Assembly (NCBI RefSeq): GCF_905171775.1
Contig: NC_053489.1
Span: 590,541,832-590,605,831, forward strand
Reading direction: 5' to 3'
Source: Rana temporaria
Lineage: Eukaryota; Chordata; Amphibia; Anura; Ranidae
DNA: 64,000 nucleotides
Position 1 is the first letter of the stretch, and each line of letters opens with the position of its first letter. This document shows, in pieces, positions 33,830 through 44,644 of the stretch. Made by a program: the position numbers and the translations under genes. Below the pieces are notes generated by a model, which had not been told where the DNA came from, did no database searches, and saw nothing but the letters and a program-made list of their open reading frames with translations.

Positions 33830-34803
33830 AGTCCTAGGCATACATAGAAGTAACCCTGGTCATATTACGTCTCAATTTTTATAGCAGAAACTAGAAAAAA
33901 ACACAACCTCTGTAGGGAACAAATTTAATACTCAACTCAAGGATAGTAGCAACAAGGAAACAAACTATTGCAGTCACCACTATGACTTATTAATAAAGTA
34001 AGCTCCAGCAAACTCACGTTAAGTTATAGTAGTTTTTATTTAACCCCTAATTAACCCCTTTAGCTCAACTCAAGGAAACATAAAAATTATCCCTTGCAGT
34101 GGGGCTGCACCTGCACTGCAAAGGTTTATTGCTTGTTTAGGTCTAGGGGACATAGAAAAAAAAAATAGCTTACCCGATACTTGGCTACTATACTACTAGA
34201 TCAGTCCTCGCAGCATCTTCTTCCCCCATGCTCGAGCTGTCCAAGGACCGGAGGTCATCAAAACCCATGCAGGGTCCATGGCACTCCATTGGATATAACG
34301 ACGCTCAGGGACAGTCCACCACCAGAGGATGGAGGAGCGCCATCTACCAGCGGAGCAGAGGATCAGGTAAGTTCAAAAGAAAAAACTCTTCCCTAGACTA
34401 AATGAGCCATTAACCTCTGTAGTGTGAGCACAGCCCCACTGCCATAGATAATGTTTAGGTTTCCTAGAGATGGGGTTTAAACAATCCCACATGGCATCTG
34501 AGCACCACAAACCAAAAACACCATTAAACTCATTTTTTAAATTCAAAGCAAACTCACCTATCTATCCATGTCTCCACATTTTATTGTGTTGAGAAAGCTC
34601 TTTGAAAAACACCTGGCAGTAAACTTCTCCTCTCCCCTTAAGACTGTTGGGATGTATGACATCACTTGCTCAGGCCTGGAAACCAGGAAGTAACTGAAGA
34701 AATGTAAAAAAAAAAAAGTTTAAAACAAGTAAATATGATATACTTTCCTACCCATTTACTAATGCTAGCAGCAATCTGCTGATTGAGAGAGTGAAGTTCC
34801 ACT
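33830..34803. other. Repeat-rich stretch without gene
   Basis: From 34097 to 34442 the ends cagtggggctgcacc and cacagccccactg are inverse, suggesting another MITE. From about 34525 to 34807 the ends resemble a TTAA element whose right end (gaagttccactttaa) shares its TTAA with the next element. Confidence 0.4.
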
Positions 34804-35998
34804 TTAACCACTTCCACACAGGGCACTTACGTACCTTCCCGCCCAAGCCAATTTTCAGCTTTCAGCACTGTCGCACTTTGAATGGCAATTGCGCGGTCAT
34901 GCTACACTGTACCCAAACAAAATTGGCGTCCTTTTTTCCCCACAAAGGGCTTTCTTTTGGTGGTATTTGATCACCTCTGCGATTTTTGTTTTGCGCAACA
35001 ACTAAAAAAAGACTGAAAATTTTGAAAAAAAATTACGTTTTAATTTTTTTCTGTTCATTTTTTTGTAAATAAGTAAGTTTTCTCTTTCAAATACGGGCAC
35101 TGATATGGCGGCACTGATGGGCACCAATGAGATGGCACTGATGGACATCGATGAGGTAGTACTGACGGACACAGATGAGGTGGCACTGATTGGCGGCGCT
35201 GGTATGCGGCACTGATGGGCACACATAGGCGGCACTGATGGGCACACATGGGCGGCACTGATGGGCACTCATGGGCGGCACTGATGGGCACTCATGGGCG
35301 GCACTGGTGGGCACTGGGCACTCATAGGCGGCACAGATGGGCACTCATGGGCGGCACTGATGGATACTTATGGGTGGCACAGATGGGCACTGATAGGTGG
35401 GCACTGGGCATGGATGGGCACTGTGGGGTGGCACTGATGGACACTGTGGGGCGGCACCGATTTACCCATGTGTGCCAATCAGTGCCCATTTGTGGGCACT
35501 GATTGGCATCCTTTTTTTTATGCTTTTTTTTTTTTTTGCCCAGACTTTATTTTTATTTTTTTGCCCCTTTTTTTTTGCCCTTCCCTGGTCCAGGGTGGGC
35601 TTCCCTGGTGGTCCAGTGTGGCGATCCGAGGGGGGGCTGCGCTGATAAACAATCAGCGCAAACCCCCCCTGTCAGGAGAGCCGCCGATCGGCTCTCTTCT
35701 ACTCGCGTCTGTCAGACGCGAGTGAGGAAGAGCCATCAACGGCTCTTCCTGTTTACATCGTGATCAGCCGTGATTGGACAGGGCTGATCGCGTGGTAAAG
35801 AGTCTCCATGGGAGACTCTTTACCGAGATCGGTGTTGCGGGGTGTCAGACTGACACCCTGCAACAACGATCGCCGCGATGCGCGCCCCCGGGGGCGCACA
35901 TCGGCTCAGAATCCTGAGGACATCATATAACGTCCAGTCAGGATTCTACAACCACTTTGCCGCCGTCAATCTGTCATTGGCGGGCGGCAAGTGGTTAA
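34804..35998. mobile_element. TTAA element, 'ccacttcc' family, copy 1
   Basis: It begins TTAACCACTTCCACACAGG and ends GGCGGCAAGTGGTTAA, with TTAA at 34804-34807 and 35995-35998. Blocks such as attgcgcggtcatg and ttttggtggtatttgatcac are shared with the copy at 46740. The centre carries a GC-rich minisatellite. It has no transposase, so it was mobilised in trans if at all. Confidence 0.8.
35100..35475. repeat. 22/24-bp minisatellite within TTAA element
   Basis: Units built on ggcggcactgatgggcactc repeat about fifteen times with drift toward both edges. Open frames on both strands follow the unit and are not genes. Confidence 0.85.
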
Positions 35999-36149
35999 AT
36001 ACTTACATACACACAGATTTAAAAGCTCTAGTGTCTAGTAATAGCCCCTCACATTTCGATCTACAATTGTTTGTCATCAATAAATAATGCTGTTCTTGCA
36101 TCAGAAATTTGTTTCAACTTTTTCTTGGCAAAAACATTTTTAATATAGA

Positions 36150-37271
36150 TGTAGCGCTACCCCCTCAGGAGCCGCTGGTTAGATTTGGGACGGCATGTTA
36201 TGTTACCTCTGTGATATGTCTAGGGATGATGATGATGAGCAATGACAGAATGTACAAACAGCAGGGTGTCGTTTTCTGTGCTTTTATTTCTTGCCCAACA
36301 TGGCAAACAGTAACTTGAGGTAGATAGAGAAAGGTTGGTGAAAGGAGAATTTGCAGATTCAGGCCTATGGATAACGGAAACAGTCCTGCCTCCAATGGGA
36401 CTTTAACTCACGTCGCCACTCTAGCCGGAGTGGGTATAGTGTACCTGGACAGGCCTCTCACACCCACCTGGCAGCCAGGGTATCACTCTGAACCTTTGAG
36501 AAGGAACAAGTCTCTGCCACCGACTTGGCTCTAATGGAATTAGAATTAGGAGTGGAACCTCTACCACAGGCCCTCTACTCAGGAACGTAGATAATAGAGC
36601 GAATCCTCTCAGCAAATATAATTTGCCTGAATCTCCCTCAGGTAGACTTCTTGATTTTGGGGTCACGACTGACAAGTTGCAGCATACAACTTCTCAGTGT
36701 CCGGCCACCGAGATCCCCGATGGATTGTCTAAGCCCTGTTGGATCACCTGCCTCCGGGCTCACCTCAGACCGACTCCCCACCGAAGAGCATAACTCGCTT
36801 GGGATCTTCCTCATGAAGTGTGGGGACCCAGTAAGTTAGTTGCTCCGGGCCATGAGGGCCCAGAGTCAGGAATTCTGCGTAGCACGTGCGCCCTGGCCTG
36901 GTAGGCCATCTTGCCGGGGACCATGATTGTGCGCACACCCTAAAGGTGGGTGCCGCACCTGGAACCAGGAACGGGTGAAGAACGTCACAAAATGGCGTCT
37001 GCCCAAAAAATACCCTCCCCCAGCATGCTCCGCGAAGGGAAACACTCCTCTGGTTGGCGGCTGGAGAAAGACGCCTCCGTCTGGACTCCTCTGGCCCCAC
37101 CTGTCATCCAGAGATGGAAAGATATCTCTGGAACACAAAATGAAACCACAGGACAGCCCAGCCTGGCAGAAACCCAATTTACACAAATCAACATGGATGA
37201 GAGCAAAGTAACTCTCTCATCCCCCTCTAAATTTAACATAGCACCTGTACTGAAAGTACACAGGCGCTACA
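36150..37271 (-). mobile_element. Probable solo LTR
   Basis: The sequence runs from TGTAGCGCTACC to GGCGCTACA, so both strands have TG...CA termini with a short inverted TGTAGCGC. On the minus strand AATAAA (within gaaataaaagc) lies about 125 bases before the 3' end, as expected for U3-R-U5. No second copy, primer site or pol was found, so it would be a solo LTR of about 1.1 kb, perhaps Gypsy-like. The flanks ataga and tataa are not a clear duplication. Confidence 0.45.
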
Positions 37272-37466
37272 TATAAATAATTGTACATTGTCTTGTATGA
37301 ACTGCATGTTTGAGATATGCAAAGCTCCCAACTGTCCCTGATTTTGAAGTCCTGTCCCTCTCTCCTCCTCATTTGTGCAAAGTATTGCAATCAAGCGCTG
37401 GAAGCTTCATGGAAACAGCAAACGGCTTTACTTTTATGAAGGATGTTAGGGTATGTCTTTTCATCA

Positions 37467-38337
37467 TGAAGACAGGAACAAGGAGCATACAACTAAATGC
37501 ACTTAGGGGGTAATCCACAAAGATCCGGTGTAACGTAAATTTTCCCATTTAAGTTACACTGCCTTAAAATTTCTACCTAAGTGCCCAATCCACAAAGCAC
37601 TTACCTAGAAATTCCGCTGGCGCAAGGCGTTCCTCTTTTCATGGGGGCGATTCCCATTTAAATTAGGCGCGCTCCCGCGCCGGCCGTACTGCGCATGCTC
37701 GTGACGTCATTTTCCCGACGTGCATAGCGCGAAATTACGTTACGCCGAGCTTTGTGGATCGCGACGGGTCAATAAAGTTGCGTCGGGAAAAAAAAAAAAA
37801 GATACGGCGGAAAAAAAAAAATTCAAAACAAAAAAAAAATTGCGTCGCTGAACAGAAGGGTCTGCTTTTACATGGTGTAAACAGTTTACACTTTGTAAAA
37901 GCAGCCCTAATTTTGCGTTTGCAAACTAAAACTTACAGAGAAAAAACGAAGCTGAAAAGCTTTGTGGATCTCCGTAAGTGCTAATTTACATACCTGAGGC
38001 GGCATTTCGACACAAAATGCCCCCAGCGGCGGATGCGGTACTGCATCCTAAGATCCGGCAGTGTAAGTCCCTTATACATTTAGGATCTTCTGCCTAACTA
38101 TGGAAAACTGATTCTGTGGATCAGTTCTATAGTTAGAAACAGGGATACGACGGCGTAACAGCAGTTACGCCGGCGTATCCCTTTTGAGGATCTGGCCCTT
38201 AGAGAGTAAAAACTTACTCTAAATACATTACCATTATTACATTACACACACACACTACAGTGCCACCTGCTGGACAGATAGGTATAATGCATACTATACA
38301 GTTCATAGTACAAAGCATTGCTGTTGTACTTCCAACA
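37467..38337 (-). mobile_element. Copia-like LTR (3'), split by a MITE
   Basis: On the minus strand it starts TGTTGGAAGTACAACAGC at 38337 and ends in GTCTTCA at 37467. Without the inserted MITE (37506-38198) it is about 178 bp. It matches the 179-bp repeat at 38610-38788 in blocks such as ggtataatgcatactatac and acaggaacaaggagcatac. TGTTGGAA is the common start of Ty1/copia LTRs. Confidence 0.85.
37506..38198. mobile_element. 'gggcctgatccacaaa' MITE, copy 2, inside LTR
   Basis: Left end gggggtaatccacaaag and right end ttttgaggatctggccc flank a 693-bp non-coding interior closely related to 16027-16713. The intact LTR reads cacttagagag here, and the split LTR reads cactta, the element, then ttagagag. 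This gives a 3-bp TTA duplication, as made by PIF/Harbinger elements. Confidence 0.88.
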
Positions 38338-38346
38338 CCCCTTCTT
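38338..38346 (-). other. Polypurine tract of copia element
   Basis: On the minus strand AAGAAGGGG lies directly before the LTR start TGTTGG. This is the position and composition of the plus-strand primer of LTR retrotransposons. Confidence 0.7.
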
Positions 38347-38362
38347 AGCAGCATGTGCTTTG

Positions 38363-38609
38363 TCAAATTACATTCTGCTTCTTCTGGAAATAACTATGAC
38401 GTTCCTTCAATAAAGACTTGGTGAGTGCATCAGCAGTAATTTCCTCTGATGGGTAGTATTGAATGTCAATAACACCTTGTTGTCCCTCAGTAGGTGATAC
38501 TTGACATCAATGTGTTTGGTCCTAAGATTGACCCTTTCTGATCGTGTAAGCTTTATACATCCCTGGTTGTCTTAAAAAATGGGAATTGGTTTTGACATGT
38601 TCCTGTTTC
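38363..38609 (-). pseudogene. Copia-like RNase H / pol C-terminal remnant
   Basis: The minus strand reads KPIPIF, stop, DNQGCIKLTRSERVNLRTKH, then IDVKYHLLRD. In a shifted frame it continues with SEEITADALTKSLLKERH and stops at 38363. DNQG, TKHID and ADxLTK are signature motifs of the Ty1/copia RNase H end. Only the last ~80 residues of a pol protein of over 1200 remain. Gag, protease, integrase and most RT are absent, and the LTR joins directly to this remnant. A frameshift and a stop add to the damage. Confidence 0.88.
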
Positions 38610-38788
38610 TGGAGACAGAAACAGGAACAAGGAGCATACAACTACATACACTTAGAGAGATAACACTTCCTCAAAATACATTACTATTATTACATTACAC
38701 ACACGTTACAGTGCCACCTGCTGGATAGATAGGTATTATGCATACTATACAGTTCATAGTACTAATCATTGCTGTTGCTTTTCCAACA
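38610..38788 (-). mobile_element. Copia-like LTR (5'), intact length
   Basis: A 179-bp repeat, TGTTGG...CTCCA on the minus strand, matching the LTR at 37467-38337. No primer-binding site follows it. The joint with pol lies in a short palindrome (cctgtttctg / cagaaacagg), so the internal region was lost by a deletion close to the LTR edge. Confidence 0.82.
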
Positions 38789-39303
38789 ATTTGTCCCTCA
38801 TTCTGGTCTGATCTATACAGTTGTATATAAAATGCACTTTTTATCTTTCAAAAAGTGTTTTCCGGTGCTAAACCTTTCATCAAATTTCTTAATTGCTGCA
38901 TTTGTAAATTCCAAAAGCCAGTAAAAAAATGTTTTTTGTGTGTATAATTTTCCTTTAAGGGGGTGTGGCAGGGTGTGTGTCCTTTGCCTACATACGTTTG
39001 CTAATAGCTGTCCCTCATTCCCATCTCAGAAAGTTAGTAGGTATGAATCTGCCCAAAGACATTCAAAAATATTAGTGATTGGGGACTGTAAAGCCAAAGC
39101 CTTGATCTTTTGTTTCCTGCAGCTTATTTTTGAGGAGTGTTTCAGATTGTTGACTTAGAATATCTAACGTGTGCTCAGCTTCAGTGTCATCACAATGAGT
39201 GGGACATTAGCCTGCAGGGTTTGTTGATACTGCGTAGAATCTATTATTTCCTCTATCCACATAATGTTTCCTGTGCCACTGACTGCCACCCAATCCAAAA
39301 CTA
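38789..39303. other. Gene-free stretch
   Basis: AT-rich, with no gene or element ends recognised. Confidence 0.4.
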
Positions 39304-40908
39304 CAGTTGTGTTCAAAATTATTCAACCCCCCAATGCTGTAAAGGGTTTTAGGGAATTTAGTGTACATTTGTAATTGTATTCAGAATTAAATCCTACAAG
39401 GACTTCTTAAAGAACCATATGCAACCAAAATGACATCAATTGGTTTTGTAATACAGTAGTAAATGTTTATTTTGTGAATTCTTCATTTACACAATTATTC
39501 AACCCCTTAAAGACTACCACTCTGAAGAACAGAGGTTCATTGAAGTGTTTTCAATCAGGTATTGAAAACAACTGTGGGTGTCAGGGAGCAGCAATAAAGC
39601 CTAATAAGCATTAATTAGGCAGCTTTAAAATGACTGTGATACTCAGCTCCTTCTAGACATTTACTGGTGTGGTTACAAACATGGTGAAGTCAAGAGAATA
39701 GTCCAGGAAGACAAGAGAAGAGGTGATTACTCTTCACAGGAAGGGCAATGGCTATAAGAAGATTGCAAAGATGTTAAACATACCAAGAGACACCATAGGA
39801 AGCATCATTCGCAAATTCAAGGCAAGGGGCACTGTTGAAACGCTACCTGGTCGTGGCAGAAAGAAGATGCTGTGCGCTACCTGAAGCGTAGAGTGGAGAA
39901 AAGTCCCTGTGTGACTGCTGAGGAACTGAGAAAAGATTTGTCAGATGTGGGTACTGAAGTTTCTGCTCAGACAATACGGCGCACACTGCGTAATTAAGGC
40001 CTCCATGCCAGAACTCCCAGGCGCACCCCCTTGCTGTCTCCAAAGAATAAGAAGAGTCGACTGCAGTATGCCAAAAGTCATGTGGACAAACCACACAAGT
40101 TTTGGGATTGTGTTCTGTGGACTGATGAAACAACATTACAGCTGTTTGGGCCCATGAATCAACGCTATGTTTGGAGGAGGAAGAACAAGGCCTATGATGA
40201 AAAGAACACCTTGCCTACTGTGAAGCATGGCGGGGGGTCAATCATGCTTTGGGGCTGTTTTGCTTCTGCAGGTACAGGGAAGCTTCAGCGTGTGCAAGGT
40301 ACCATGAATTCTCTTCAGTAACAGGAGATATTGGATGACAATGTGATGCAGTCCGTCACAAACCTGAGGCTTGGGAAACGTTGGACCTTTCAACAGGACA
40401 ATGATCCCAAGCATACCTCCAACTCCACTAGAGCATGGTTGCAGATTAAAGGCTGGAACATTTTGGAGTGGCCATCGCAGTCACCAGACTTAAATCCGAT
40501 TGAGAACCTCTGGTGGGACTTAAAGAAAGCAGTTGCAGTGCGCAAGCCTAAGAATGTGACTGAACTGGAGGCTTTTGCCCATGACGAATGGGCGAAGATA
40601 CCCGTAGATCGCTGCAAGACACTTGTGTCAAGCTATGCTTCACGTTTAAAAGCTGTTATAACTGTAAAAGGATGTTGTACTAAGTACTAAGATTGAATGT
40701 CACTTGGGGGTTGAATAAAACTGTTAATGATGTGAGCACAGAAAAGACATTTGTGGTAATTTCATTATAAATGTTATGTTATATTTGTCTGACCTACACG
40801 TGCCTCTTTGATTTAATTGTAAGCAGGATGACTGAATGATCAAAATCAATGTCAAACTGGCCAAAACAATCAATTTCAGTGGGGGTTGAATAATTTTGAA
40901 TACAACTG
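39304..40908 (+). mobile_element. Tc1-like transposon
   Basis: CAGTTGTGTTCAAAATTATT follows TA at 39302-39303, and TAATTTTGAATACAACTG precedes TA at 40909-40910. The inverted ends share the gttgaataattttga core. The 1.6-kb element encodes a plus-strand transposase with near full length and a few breaks. It differs from the other two Tc1-like elements in its ends and protein. Confidence 0.92.
39681..40690 (+). pseudogene. Tc1-like transposase, nearly full length
   Basis: ATG at 39681 opens MVKSRE, then an early TAG at 39699-39701. The helix-turn-helix part continues (TREEVITLHRKGNGYKKIAK, then PRDTIGSIIRKFKARGTVE), with the GRGRKKM linker. One frameshift lies near 39870, a TAA near 39995 and another at 40319-40321. 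The DDE domain is well kept: LWTDETTLQL (first D), FQQDNDPKHT (second D) and SPDLNPIENLWWDLKK (final E), ending at 40690. About 335 residues are expected and all domains are present, so only a few lesions separate it from a functional frame. It is inactive as read. Confidence 0.92.
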
Positions 40909-40910
40909 TA

Positions 40911-41314
40911 TATAAAGTCCACCCCGTTCTTAACAGTTGCTTTTTTTATTCAAATGCTTAATTTTTATCCAAATATACCTCAGGTATTGTTCAATTTTTG
41001 ATTCATCAGTCTTTAGGACTTGGTTCCAAAGTGCCTCTGGCTTAAGTCTTTTGTTGCATAGTTCATGAAATAAGATTGTAAATACATGTGTCTTATGAAT
41101 GATGACTCTTTCATGCAGATCTTTATTGTGCTAGCAGTGCCAACAACTGTCCAAATCACCACTGCCTCTGACAGCTAAATCGTACATACGGTCATACAGA
41201 GGGCTTGGTTTTGCATGCCTAACCAGTCTACATGAGGTTTTATCATAATCAGCCTTAAAGCAATATAAAACGAAGAATGTAATACTGTATATTGCAGTTT
41301 ATCGGTGGCTGCTC
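40911..41314. other. Gene-free stretch
   Basis: No gene or element ends were recognised. Confidence 0.4.
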
Positions 41315-41568
41315 TTATGCCCCGTACACACAATCGGGATTCCTGGCGGGAAAAAGTCCGCTGGGAATCCTGGGGGGAAAACGAGAAAAAGACCGCCAGG
41401 GATGGCGGCACGAAAAAAGAGAACATGTTCTTGTTTTTCCTGCCGCGATTCCTGGGGGTTTTCCTGTTGGGAAAACTGCCATGGAGCATACGCACGGCCA
41501 GTTTTACCGGCCAAAAGCTGTCATGGCAGTTTTCCCGACGGGAAAACTGGTCGTGTGTACGAGGCATT
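41315..41568. mobile_element. Palindromic MITE, 'gtacacac' family
   Basis: The left end ttatgccccgtacacac is inverted at the right as gtgtgtacgaggcatt. Inside, gggaaaac and ttttccc blocks repeat in both orientations. It is non-coding. Confidence 0.7.
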
Positions 41569-41904
41569 CGTTTTCTTTTTTAGGCTTTTTATCCATCTAT
41601 TTTTACCTGGTGATCTGGTCAGTAACATACCTTCTGTATTAAAGTGTCTACACTCTGGATGAAGGAGCACAGAGGCACCTTTGGACAGCAGCATTGTTAA
41701 TCTGGGGGGAGGGGAGTGTGCACTAGCAGATTTAGATACAGTAACAAACTGAAGCGGAACTCCAGCTAATACTTGATAAGCAGTTAGAGCAACAGTTTTA
41801 CATTTTTTGGTTTAATTTAGAGATACAGGTTTTACATAAATAAATAAAAGCTGATCAATGGAAGCACCCCTGCTAATGGTAAATGGTTTGTTTTATCCCT
41901 GTAG

Positions 41905-41968
41905 CTGCTACGTCTGCAAGAGAGCTTGTTCTTTTGAAAAACAACAGACTTATTGGCCAGATCACCAG
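41905..41968 (+). CDS. Candidate internal exon, 64 nt
   Basis: The acceptor ttttatccctgtag ends at 41904 and the donor CAG|gtgaaa starts at 41969. One frame between them is open and gives ATSARELVLLKNNRLIGQIT with split codons at both edges. The sequence is not part of a recognised repeat here. No homolog was recognised and no second exon was found, so this is a weak prediction. Confidence 0.25.
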
Positions 41969-42078
41969 GTGAAAAGAAAAAAAAGAAAGACTAAAAAAGA
42001 AAACGAATGCAGCCATCACATCTATCAATTGGTAAGCTGCCATATAATAAATGTTTGTTCTTAGGTTTAATACCGATT

Positions 42079-42229
42079 TAGGCTGGCCATACACTAGTAG
42101 ATTTTCGAATGAACATCCATACGAACATTAAACAACAATTCTCAGTACACTGGATGACTTGAAAAATTTCATTTGAAAGTAACGCCCTTAATATTGAATG
42201 AAATTCTTCTAGTGTATGGCCAACTTTAG
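42079..42229. mobile_element. Short MITE, 'taggctggccatacac' family
   Basis: taggctggccatacactagt at the left is inverted at the right as ctagtgtatggccaacttta. It is non-coding and 151 bp long. A left-end fragment of the family is at about 60071. Confidence 0.8.
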
Positions 42230-42252
42230 TCTTCTATATATTGTCTTTACAC

Positions 42253-42820
42253 TAATGCCGCGTACACACGACCGTTTTTCGGGTTGTAATTTTTTTAATG
42301 GTCTAGAAAAAACTATGTTTTTTTCAACCCGATCGTTAAAATGGCCTTGCCTACACACGATCGTGAAAAAAAAAAAAAGCTCTAGCAAAGCGCGGTGATG
42401 TACAACACATACAACCGCACTATAAAGGGGAAGTTCCATTTAGATGGCGCTACCCTTGGGGCTGCTTTTGCGGATTTCGTGTTAGTAAAAGACGATTTGC
42501 GCTTTTCAGTCTGTTACAGCGTGATGAATGTGCTTACTCCATTATGAATGCTAGTTTTACCGGAACAAGTGCTCCTGTCTCATAACTTGCTTCTGAGCAT
42601 GCGCTGTTTTTTCACGTCGTTAAAGCCCACACACGACCATTTTTTACGATGTTAAAAACGACAACGTTAAAAACGTTGTGAAAAATAAGAGCATGTTCTA
42701 AATTTTTAATGCCCATTTTTTACATTGTGAAAAATGCTCTGGAGCCCACACACGGTCGTTTTTAATGACATTAAAAAAAAAAACTTAATTTTTTACAACC
42801 CGAAAAACGTATACGCATTA
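42253..42820. mobile_element. Palindromic MITE with shared internal frame, copy B
   Basis: Ends taatgccgcgtacacac and gtatacgcatta pair. The interior on the plus strand matches the minus-strand interior of 18040-18588. A frame from about 42398 gives FADFVLVKDDLRFSVCYSV and MNVLTPL before a TGA. The two copies differ in several codons. Confidence 0.7.
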
Positions 42821-42949
42821 CAGTTTACCCTAATTTCCATTCTTAATGAAAGACTGGATAACTGACATTAAAATAGGAAGCATTCGATACATTTTTATAG
42901 CCTCCTCCTACTTTATTTTAAGATCCTCACACAACTTTAATAAAGTGAC

Positions 42950-43477
42950 CAGTGGCGGCTGGTGCTCAAAATTTGGGGGGCAAACCAATGCCCCTCTACC
43001 CCCGCAAAGGAGACAGACAGAAAGGGGGCAATCCCTCCCCCCACGGGAGACGATTGGGAAGGTGCCTCCTCCTTACCGTAGGAGGCAGATGACAAAGATC
43101 CGGGGTAGGTTTGCTGCTCCTTGCTCCAGCTACACCTCACTCCGGGGGCCATTTCTTCTCTGCCCGGTCAAACAGGAAGTGGGTCCCGAGACTCCCAGCC
43201 AATTGGGTCTCAGGACCCGCTTCCTGATTTGAGAACCAGGAAGACAATAGCGATTATTAATTTGCCATCGTCACACAACCGGGTGGGCTCAGGGGGGCAG
43301 TGCTCTCCGCCCCGAGCCCGCCCTTTTTTTAAGCCAATTAGTGCCTCAGACTCTAATCATGTGCTTGATAAAAAAAACATTGAAATAAATGCGTCAGGTG
43401 CCCTGCATGTAGATTAGGGACTGGGTGCATGGATTAGGGGGCGGTGCTCCTGGGCCCCATATGGACAGGCCTCACTG
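42950..43477. mobile_element. hAT-like MITE of the CAGTGGCGG family
   Basis: Starts CAGTGGCGGCTGGTGCTC and ends GGCCTCACTG. Flanks aaagtgac and gaggtgac agree at six of eight positions. The right half matches the right half of 24310-25239. Confidence 0.7.
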
Positions 43478-43575
43478 GAGGTGACAATGGCTGTTAAGTG
43501 TAAGCACTACACCTTGAGAGCTTTAAACATAAGAAGTGTATGTCTAGAGAAAAAAAATAGTAATTGTGCATTAAC

Positions 43576-43962
43576 CAGTGGCGGCTGGTCCATGAGGGGC
43601 GCAGGGGCGCCACCCCCCTAACCTCCATGTGCCGCCCCTAATCTCCATGCTGGGCATCAGACACATCGATTTATACAATTTTTTTTTTTTAAGCACATGT
43701 TCAGAGCCTGAGGCTCTAATTGGGTTCAAAAGGGTTAGGCTCGGGGGACAGAGTACTGCGCCCTGAGCCCACCCACTTGTAAATTAATATTCGCTATTGT
43801 CTTCTGGCTTCTCCTCCCAGCCAATCAGAACAGGAAGCAAGTGTTAAGACCGTATAAGCCAGGAGGAGAAGCCAGGTAAGCCGCGAACTGGATGGGGTAA
43901 GTGCAGACCTGGCGGGGGTTTGTTTGCCACCCCCCAAAAAAATGGAGCAGCAGCCATCACAG
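43576..43962. mobile_element. hAT-like MITE with perfect 8-bp duplication
   Basis: Starts CAGTGGCGGCTGGTCC and ends GCAGCAGCCATCACAG. It is flanked on both sides by gcattaac (43568-43575 and 43963-43970), an exact 8-bp duplication. This is the clearest evidence that the CAGTGGCGG family belongs to hAT. It is non-coding. Confidence 0.88.
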
Positions 43963-44450
43963 GCATTAACATTTGAATTTGCACACAACTGAAAGCTAGG
44001 AGAGGGCTAGTGACATAGGAGAAACATGACAGACTATAATAGAAAAGTAGTGTCATCTGTCCACCAAATCTTTACTACTTACATAATGTTAATCAAGAAC
44101 AAAGTTTGCACAGGCAATCAGCATAAATAAGCCATTCAAATCAGATTTTTTAGCAACAGACTTACCCTGTAAAATGCCTTTACTGAATGTTAACCATTAA
44201 AAAACACCTGGACACAAACTTAAAATAAAAAAATATATTCAATTGCAATGCGCCTCTGAACCTGCTAGAAAATGTGACTGCTGCAGGGGAGTCAGTCCCT
44301 TAGCACCCTCCTTGCACGTCAGATCCCTCTCTTCTTATGGGAGTGTCTAATTACTCTTTGTACTGACCCAGCTCCTTTGCCACTCCCCCTATATGCCTAT
44401 AAGCCTTGGTGTAGCTGCTGGGGAGGAGTAAAGGGGAATACTATAGAGCA

Positions 44451-44594
44451 CAGGTGTCAAACCAACCGTTGCAAAAGTACAAGTCTCATGGGGCATTGCA
44501 AGACTGACAGTTACAAGAGTGACTCCCTCAGGCAGAGGCATGATGGGACTTGTAGTTCCGCAACAGCTGGAGGGCCACCAGTTTGACACCCCTG
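44451..44594. mobile_element. Short palindromic element, 'caggtgtcaaac'
   Basis: CAGGTGTCAAACC at the left is inverted at the right as GTTTGACACCCCTG, with inner pairs around tgatgggacttgtag. No clear duplication was found at the flanks. Confidence 0.65.
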
Positions 44595-44644
44595 CAAAAG
44601 AGTGTCACTTGACTGACAGCTCTGAGTCTGCTGGAGCTACCAAC

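Noticed and set aside
36765..37276. Overlapping 84-111 codon frames on both strands
   Set aside because: They lie within the LTR-like sequence, show no domains and overlap each other in several frames.
44451..44594. hAT duplication at the caggtgtcaaac palindrome
   Set aside because: The eight bases on either side do not match, so the class was left open.
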